Shown: piece after piece, positions 1-3,863 of the stretch | How the letters are laid out: every line of letters begins with the position of its first letter | Numbering within the stretch: the stretch's first letter is position 1 | Origin: CAYLJO01 sp964383905 | Lineage (GTDB): Bacteria > Acidobacteriota > Blastocatellia > Pyrinomonadales > Pyrinomonadaceae | Reading direction: 5' to 3' | Assembly (NCBI GenBank): GCA_964383905.1 | Contig: CAYLJO010000266.1 | Location: 1-8,003 of the forward strand | Length of the DNA stretch: 8,003 nucleotides | The notes under the pieces: model-generated | The model's input: the letters and a program-made list of their open reading frames with translations, nothing else | Databases searched by the model: none | What the model was told of the DNA's origin: nothing | Position numbers and translations under genes: made by a program

Positions 1-95
1 TAAATATCTCTGATTTTTCTTTGTGAGTCGCCATCGTAAACTCCGAAAGGCGTGACTACCTCGAGCGGTCTATGTGCCTGCGTGTAGGTTGGCAT
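1..95 (-). CDS. VgrG-like N-terminus, partial (runs off left edge)
   Basis: The frame starts with ATG at 95-93, preceded by a Shine-Dalgarno-like AAAGGGAGAG at 110-101, and stays open to the window edge. Its first residues, MPTYTQAHRPLEVVTPFG, closely resemble the opening of type VI secretion VgrG spike proteins, which commonly begin YTQANRPL-VTTPLG. VgrG forms the trimeric tip of the contractile injection apparatus and carries effectors. After this stretch the frame reads VYDGDSQRKIRDI, which does not resemble the usual LLL-x-GF-x-G continuation, so the gene may be chimeric, frameshifted or a remnant. A second frame opens with ATG at 34-32 (MATHKEKSEIF), with GGAG just upstream, and could instead be the real gene of the unseen region. 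It lies 135 bp downstream of the YkuD-like gene on the same strand. The VgrG resemblance rests on memory of the family and only 18 residues. Confidence 0.5.
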   Translation of the reverse strand, partial: MPTYTQAHRPLEVVTPFGVYDGDSQRKIRDI

Positions 96-100
96 AACAG

Positions 101-110
101 CTCTCCCTTT
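101..110 (-). promoter_or_regulatory. Ribosome binding site of the VgrG-like frame
   Basis: AAAGGGAGAG lies five to seven bases before the ATG at 95-93. It is purine rich with a GGGAG core and supports that start codon. Confidence 0.5.
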
Positions 111-157
111 CTGGCTCCACCTGATCCGCCCACTTGAGTTCTTAACCACCTATCCTA

Positions 158-172
158 GCCCACCATGTGGGC
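158..172. repeat. Small inverted repeat, GCCCAC-CAT-GTGGGC
   Basis: Perfect 6-bp arms (158-163 and 167-172) flank a 3-base loop in the gap between the YkuD-like gene and the VgrG-like frame. No U-tract follows on the minus strand, so a terminator role is weak. The rest of this 135-bp gap shows nothing recognisable. Confidence 0.4.
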
Positions 173-230
173 CAATTTGAGATGGATAATTCCTGCGCGC
201 TCACGTCCATCCCCATCGCGCCTGGACTAT

Positions 231-1001
231 TCATTTAATCTCCACTACATGCATGATCCCCAGACTGATTGTACCTTTTACCTCTTCGGGTCTCTTGCCG
301 ATGGAGACAACGATATCCAATATGAGTTTCGGTTCGAAGTTGTTGATTTCTTGTGAATCGAGGCCGGGCGTGCCTGGATCCTCGATCATTATGCAGCCGT
401 TGGTCGCTTCACGTTTGTGCAGATCTATCCAGGCCCCACCCTTTCCCTTCATCCCGTCATCAATGACGAGTCCCAGATAAGTGACCGAAAAATTGGCATT
501 TCGGTAGATCGATACGGCCTTGTTGTTCCACGACTTATAGACCTTGGTCGTCGTTTCCTTCCTGATTCTTCCCGGAATGGATATCGGCCTTTCCAGAAGG
601 GCGGCGCCTATAAGTTTTCCCCGGGGATCAAACACAGCCACTATGTCATTGAGATCAAAGTGGCTGCGGATCTTTTTGTGATCTGTGGTTTCTCTCTCAA
701 ATACAACGTCGTCGGCGTTTTCTTTACTCATATCTCGGCCGGCAAGAAAGGGTTGGTCGCCAAGGAAACCTTCCGCGCCACCTCTGATGATGAAGAACTG
801 GATCTTTCTGGCGCTATCGCTGACCTTTTGCTTGCCGTTCGAACCGAGTCTGATTAGTTCCTTCAGATAGTTTCCATTGCTTAGACTTATCTCAGCGCTC
901 CTCCGGTAATCATCACCAATTATCTGCAAGTCGACGTCGCGCTTTCGGGCTGACTCGCGCGCGTTTGAGTACACGTGTTCGCGATCGAACTTTGAGTACA
1001 C
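231..1001 (-). CDS. Unfamiliar protein with YkuD-like (L,D-transpeptidase) His/Cys motif
   Basis: The frame encodes 256 residues from a GTG start and ends with TGA. I do not recognise the whole protein. Near the C-terminus, residues 190-205 read AWIDLHKREATNGCIM. A His (H195) followed by a Thr/Ser-x-Gly-Cys box (C203) is the arrangement of L,D-transpeptidase catalytic domains, where the Cys forms an acyl-enzyme with peptidoglycan stem peptides. Beta-rich, glycine-containing stretches precede it (about 66-75 and 118-135). There is no signal peptide or membrane segment, so peptidoglycan access would need an export machine. The neighbouring VgrG-like frame 135 bp downstream makes a type VI effector such as the Tlde1 group conceivable, but this is inference. 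The start is uncertain: two GTG codons (999-1001 and 972-974) lie in a duplicated 27-bp unit, no clear Shine-Dalgarno precedes either, and the frame is open upstream to a stop at 1046-1044. The 5' end may be truncated or rearranged. Confidence 0.6.
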   Translation of the reverse strand: MYSKFDREHVYSNARESARKRDVDLQIIGDDYRRSAEISLSNGNYLKELIRLGSNGKQKVSDSARKIQFFIIRGGAEGFLGDQPFLAGRDMSKENADDVVFERETTDHKKIRSHFDLNDIVAVFDPRGKLIGAALLERPISIPGRIRKETTTKVYKSWNNKAVSIYRNANFSVTYLGLVIDDGMKGKGGAWIDLHKREATNGCIMIEDPGTPGLDSQEINNFEPKLILDIVVSIGKRPEEVKGTISLGIMHVVEIK

Positions 1002-1017
1002 GTGTTCGCGATCGAAC
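964..1017. repeat. Perfect 27-bp tandem duplication over a gene start
   Basis: Two identical 27-bp units (964-990 and 991-1017) abut exactly. Each contains the palindrome ACACGTGT and the dyad GTTCG-CGAT-CGAAC. Being 27 bp, the unit adds nine codons without changing frame in the minus-strand gene (YSKFDREHV repeated), and it duplicates the candidate GTG start. It could be a recent slippage duplication or a pair of operator-like sites. Confidence 0.9.
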
Positions 1018-1140
1018 TCTCTGCGGCCGAGTCTAACTATTAATCATACGGCGAGCAGAGGTTTCCAGTATTGGTTTGTTGTCGGTCAAATCTGTGACCA
1101 TTCCCTTCCCACCTTGATAAGACATTTCGGGGAAAACATT

Positions 1141-1440
1141 TCATCGGGAAGTGCGGATGGGCCTCACCCTTGCCGCCCTCACCGATTGCGGAGCGGATCT
1201 CATAGGGGCTAGGACAATAGAATTTGCTGTTTTAGTGAAATCACGCTCCGGGGCTATGGGTGCCGTGGGTAGCGTGGGTGATGTGCGTGGGGTGGGTGGC
1301 GTGGGACGGGTTGGTTCTATTGCTACTAACCCTAGGAACTCTTCAACCGGATGTGGTTTACGCAGGTTATCGAAAGTTCCCGGGGTAACCTTTTTTGGCG
1401 TGCGTCCCTTAATTTTCGGTTTCTCTTTCGGATCAGTCAC
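1141..1440 (-). pseudogene. Truncated gene downstream of parA; N-terminal part of a DNA-binding-type protein
   Basis: The frame starts with GTG at 1440-1438 behind an excellent Shine-Dalgarno (AAGGAGG at 1454-1448) and overlaps the parA stop by 4 bp (GTGA), a classic sign of translational coupling. The first 30 residues are Lys/Pro rich (KEKPKIKGRTPKK). A proline/threonine linker follows (RPTPPTPRTSPTLPTAP), then ERDFTKTANSIV. That last block resembles the entry to a helical DNA-binding region in small proteins that I recall as partners of ParA in Blastocatellia-like genomes. After SIV the expected sequence stops, and the frame runs on for about 20 residues through antisense-like Arg-rich text to a stop at 1141. 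That junction coincides with the kinase relic in another frame. The likely original role is plasmid or island maintenance or gene regulation with ParA. The fragment is probably non-functional, though it could still be translated. Confidence 0.55.
1163..1210 (-). pseudogene. Relic of a serine/threonine kinase glycine-rich loop
   Basis: Read from about 1210 down to 1160, the minus strand gives SPYEIRSAIGEGGKGEA. This matches the ATP-binding start of bacterial Hanks-type kinases, typically PYEI-x-x-x-IG-x-GGMGEVY. The similarity stops right after GEA and no catalytic lobe follows, so only about 17 residues survive. It lies in a different frame inside the 3' part of the broken DNA-binding-type gene, which suggests a deletion or recombination joined two unrelated genes. 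The kinase's own start codon is not visible. The match is short but dense at the invariant glycines. Confidence 0.6.
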
Positions 1441-1599
1441 CTATTGGCCTCCTTCACAACTCTCAACGTGGAGTTCATTTGTAGGCGGCTCAAAACCTCT
1501 TCGGTGAGAGCGTCATAATCCTTGCTGCCGTGTGACTCGGGGGCGTGCATCATAAATGCTTTGCCGGAACGCCGGTGCCGATTGCAGCTTTACGGTCGG
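1437..1599 (-). pseudogene. C-terminal remnant of a ParA-family partition ATPase, frameshifted
   Basis: Read on the minus strand, 1599-1549 gives PTVKLQSAPAFRQSIYD. After one extra base (1548), 1547-1437 gives HAPESHGSKDYDALTEEV and continues for 18 more residues to TGA. Together this matches the C-terminus of ParA/Soj ATPases (V-x-L-x-EAP-x-x-G-x-x-I, then APES-x-G-x-x-DY-x-x-L-x-x-E). ParA proteins bind ATP and DNA to segregate plasmids, chromosomes or islands. Only this terminal part of a protein usually about 250 residues long is present. Upstream of 1600 I find no Walker motif or other ParA text. Both the single-base frameshift and the missing N-terminus indicate a dead gene. It overlaps the next gene by 4 bp (GTGA), preserving the original operon architecture. 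Confidence 0.7.
1448..1454 (-). promoter_or_regulatory. Strong ribosome binding site inside the parA 3' end
   Basis: AAGGAGG sits 7 bases before the GTG start at 1440-1438 and lies within the last codons of the parA remnant. It decides the start of the downstream gene and shows that the two were a coupled pair. Confidence 0.75.
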
Positions 1600-1782
1600 G
1601 GCCTGATCCGAGGCGTGATCGGTGGGTTTCTGAGCAAGCGGGCTCAAGTCCGCGAATTGAGCACGTCCCCCTGATCCAGGGCAAGCTCAGTTCATTGCTG
1701 AACCATTCAAGATGGCGGTACAGATAAGGAGTCGCTTCCGGTCATTGCTTACCTTACAGCAATTTCTGCAGCTGGACCGAAT
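1600..1782. other. Gap without a recognisable gene
   Basis: Frames here are short and resemble no family I know. A perfect 6-bp inverted repeat (GCTCAA 1642-1647, TTGAGC 1657-1662) with a 9-base loop is the only structure noticed. The minus-strand frame leading into the parA remnant stays open for some distance, but its residues do not look like ParA. Confidence 0.4.
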
Positions 1783-1810
1783 TTGGTATCCAAGTCATGT
1801 CCGCTATAAT
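1783..1810 (+). promoter_or_regulatory. Putative sigma-70-type promoter of the first GNAT gene
   Basis: A perfect -10 box TATAAT (1805-1810) lies 16 bases after a -35-like TTGGTA (1783-1788, four of six consensus bases). Transcription would begin near 1817, leaving a leader of about 125 bases before the preferred ATG at 1943. Confidence 0.6.
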
Positions 1811-1942
1811 GACTGATGGACGACCTGTTTATCAGAATCGCCGGCCCCTCACGTGAGACCATCTCCAGGGGCAGTCCTTTTTGCGCCGACAGCTTCATTG
1901 CGACTATTGCTTTGTCCTTTCGGCATCCGGGGTGAGATGCGC

Positions 1943-2842
1943 ATGAATAGTCTCACTAGTTTTTCCATCAATCCATGCATCCGCAGCGCCGGCGCGGATG
2001 ACGACCCGCAAGAGCTCATCGAATTCTTAGAGAGTCGTGGGGCTCAAGCCGCCATACTCCGCGCCATGGTTGGCGCCCACGGTTTTGATGAGAGGTTGAA
2101 CCGGGGGAAGGTTTACGTGTGCCGTAACGAGCCCGGGGTGATTGAGGGCGCGGCGCTCGTTGGGCATTTGACTCTTATTGAGTCTGATCGTGAGTGGTTG
2201 CGTGATGACCTGCTCAAGCTTGCGGTGCGTGACCACCGCGTTCGTTTGATCGGCGGCCGGCGCGATCAAATGACACGCGACTGGCAACAGGTCTGCACCT
2301 TCTGGTCCACGCCGCCCCGGATCATGCGCGGCAAGATCTTTGAGTTAACCACACCTCGACTGAGACACCGGTGGCTGGATTCGGTATTGGGGCGGTTTAC
2401 TCGGAAGGTACGCCTTGCCACCTTTAATGACCTGGAAGAGGTCGTGCGGGTTCATGCGGAGAGCCTGCATGAAGAGCGCGGGGTCAACCCGATGGAGAAG
2501 GATGCCGTGCCTTTTCGGGTCCGCCTCGCCCGATTCATACGAAGCGGCAGCGTTTGGGTCAACACTGAGGAGAACGAGTTGCGCTTTAAGCTGTTGGTAC
2601 TCTCATTGACGCCGCGCTCCGCCTATCTTGAAGGACTCTACGTGCGGCCCGCAGACCGCGCGACTGATTTCGGTGAGGCGTGTCTTATCGAGTTGGCCGC
2701 GCAGCTGCTTCGGAGGACCCGGGTTCTATACATCCATGCGGATGGCGAGAGTGAGTGGGAACAGTCGCTTCTTGTTGATGTGGGATTCAAATTGGGATGC
2801 CAGTATGATCTCTATCAAGTACAAACGCCGGTTAACGTGTGA
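1943..2842 (+). CDS. GNAT-like protein, paralog of the facing gene, with degenerate acetyl-CoA loop
   Basis: The gene encodes 299 residues from ATG 1943. I chose this start because GGTGAG (1931-1936) sits 6 bases upstream and because the length then equals the 298 residues of the facing paralog. A longer frame from GTG 1853 (329 residues) has an unrelated hydrophobic extension. The N-terminal half shares LNRG-x-x-Y-x-CR and EG-x-ALVG with the paralog, and the C-terminal half shares the E-x-x-GVNPME block and the YLEGLYV strand of a GNAT fold. This layout recalls GNAT proteins with a DUF4081-type N-terminal domain. GNAT enzymes move an acetyl group from acetyl-CoA to an amine; the substrate here is unknown. 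Where the paralog has RRRMGYG, this copy has DRATDFGEA, so the pyrophosphate-binding loop R/Q-x-x-G-x-G is not kept and catalysis is doubtful. It is probably cytosolic and monocistronic. Confidence 0.8.
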   Translation: MNSLTSFSINPCIRSAGADDDPQELIEFLESRGAQAAILRAMVGAHGFDERLNRGKVYVCRNEPGVIEGAALVGHLTLIESDREWLRDDLLKLAVRDHRVRLIGGRRDQMTRDWQQVCTFWSTPPRIMRGKIFELTTPRLRHRWLDSVLGRFTRKVRLATFNDLEEVVRVHAESLHEERGVNPMEKDAVPFRVRLARFIRSGSVWVNTEENELRFKLLVLSLTPRSAYLEGLYVRPADRATDFGEACLIELAAQLLRRTRVLYIHADGESEWEQSLLVDVGFKLGCQYDLYQVQTPVNV

Positions 2843-2889
2843 AAGGTTTCCCCTTGAGAACCGTTAGTGGCTTCTTATTGGCCCTTCTG
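2843..2889. other. Short gap between convergent genes
   Basis: These 47 bases separate the two convergent stops. I see only a weak 4-bp stem (AAGG/CCTT) and no convincing bidirectional terminator. Confidence 0.4.
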
Positions 2890-3786
2890 TTACAGATAGA
2901 TCTTGGTGTAGCGGCCGCGCAGCTTGTAGCCGGTCTTGTGGTAGCAGGCCGCCGCCACTTTATTACCCGCCTCCGTGAATCCGCAGATAGAGTTTCTACC
3001 CGTCAGAAGATTCCGGCTTAATTGCGACAGGCAACGCACCCCATACCCCATGCGGCGCCGCTCGGGGTGGACGTAGACGCCTTCAATATAGATGACCTCG
3101 GGCGTCTCGGTCACTACGTCGACTTTGAAGATCAACCGCCCCCGCTCGGCCCAGACCCAGACCCGCCCCAGTTCAATGCGGCGTGCGTAGCGCTGGCGGA
3201 AGCCCGCCGGGTCAACTTCCATCGGGTTCACGCCTGTCTCCTCAAGAACCATTTGCGCATGTGCTGGCAAGAGATGCGCGAGGTCGTCGGGCGTTGCCCT
3301 GCGTAATCCGTGAACGGCCGCAAAACCATCGACCGGCTGACGCTGCTCAAACAACAGGTCGTGGCAGACCAGGCGGGGAGTTTGCCGGGGCTGTTTATAG
3401 TAGTTCCAAAAACGCTCGAGCTTTCCCTCCTCGCCCATGGCCATATGAAAGGGTGAGCAATCTTGCGCAAAGCGCGCCGAAGCTTTCAGGGCGGCGTCCG
3501 ACGTCGTCTCGAACATTACGAAGCGACCTATCAAAGCGACCCCTTCAAGTCGCCCCCGAGAGTCGCGGCAGGCGTAGAAGGCGCCGCGATTTAAGGGGCT
3601 CACCACTCCGTTATCGCGTATCCAGCCGGACATAATGGCGGTGTGCGGGGGACGCGCGGCGAGGAAGGCGAGAGCTTCCTGTTGGTGTTCATCGGTGAGC
3701 GGCTCGACCGTCACACGGCTGCTGTTAACTGGAGTTAACGGTAACGCAGTTACTGCCTGCTCTGCTAACCTCGCTGATGTGGGCAA
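2890..3786 (-). CDS. GNAT family N-acetyltransferase with extra N-terminal domain
   Basis: The gene encodes 298 residues from a TTG start (3786-3784), fixed by a near-perfect Shine-Dalgarno AAAGGAGGT (3791-3799). The N-terminal domain (about residues 25-150) carries LNRGAFYACR and GVALIG as in the facing paralog. The C-terminal GNAT domain (about 160-298) contains LEETGVNPME (181-190) and the strand IEGVYV (234-239). It also holds the acetyl-CoA pyrophosphate-binding loop PERRRMGYGVRC (241-252), matching the R/Q-x-x-G-x-G/A signature. A tail with HKTGYKLRGRY (283-293) is typical of the last strands of the fold. It should transfer an acyl group from a CoA donor, but the acceptor is not predictable. 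No signal peptide is seen, so it is probably cytosolic. It lies 77 bp downstream of the S8 peptidase on the same strand with a strong hairpin between, so co-transcription is possible but may be dampened. It converges with its paralog, suggesting an inverted duplication. Confidence 0.88.
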   Translation of the reverse strand: MPTSARLAEQAVTALPLTPVNSSRVTVEPLTDEHQQEALAFLAARPPHTAIMSGWIRDNGVVSPLNRGAFYACRDSRGRLEGVALIGRFVMFETTSDAALKASARFAQDCSPFHMAMGEEGKLERFWNYYKQPRQTPRLVCHDLLFEQRQPVDGFAAVHGLRRATPDDLAHLLPAHAQMVLEETGVNPMEVDPAGFRQRYARRIELGRVWVWAERGRLIFKVDVVTETPEVIYIEGVYVHPERRRMGYGVRCLSQLSRNLLTGRNSICGFTEAGNKVAAACYHKTGYKLRGRYTKIYL

Positions 3787-3790
3787 CCCT

Positions 3791-3799
3791 ACCTCCTTT
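3791..3799 (-). promoter_or_regulatory. Strong ribosome binding site deciding a TTG start
   Basis: AAAGGAGGT lies 4 bases before the TTG at 3786-3784. No ATG or GTG nearby has comparable support, so the rare TTG start is likely real. Confidence 0.8.
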
Positions 3800-3815
3800 C
3801 GCTTGCGCTATTGCT

Positions 3816-3853
3816 GATGAGGAGAACAGGGGCTGTTACTGTTTCTCCTCATC
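3816..3853 (-). terminator. Strong hairpin between peptidase and GNAT genes
   Basis: Arms GATGAGGAGAACAG (3816-3829) and CTGTTTCTCCTCATC (3839-3853) pair over 14 positions with a single bulged base and a 9-base loop. It begins 10 bases after the peptidase stop on the minus strand. No U-tract follows on that strand, so it is not a textbook intrinsic terminator. It could be a leaky terminator, an mRNA 3'-end stabiliser or an attenuator ahead of the GNAT gene. Confidence 0.6.
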
Positions 3854-3863
3854 TTCTCCGCCA

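Noticed and set aside
417..857. A 146-residue plus-strand open frame over the YkuD-like gene
   Set aside because: It lies antisense to a frame with a recognisable motif and natural composition, and has no family resemblance or ribosome binding site.
1033..1125. A 30-codon minus-strand frame beginning MSYQGGKGMV
   Set aside because: It is too short, lacks a ribosome binding site and family resemblance, and lies in the rearranged zone; it may be another relic.
1151..1507. A 118-residue plus-strand frame rich in Gly and Val
   Set aside because: It is antisense to the broken DNA-binding-type gene and the parA tail, and its Gly/Val bias reflects the proline-rich linker on the other strand.
1853..1942. 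An upstream GTG start at 1853 adding 30 residues to the first GNAT protein
   Set aside because: The extension is unrelated to the paralog and lacks a good ribosome binding site, while ATG 1943 has GGTGAG at proper spacing and gives a length matching the paralog.
3724..3745. GTTAAC-TGGA-GTTAAC direct/inverted motif as an operator
   Set aside because: It lies inside the GNAT coding region after the start (encoding LTPVN) and GTTAAC is itself a short palindrome, so chance is likely.
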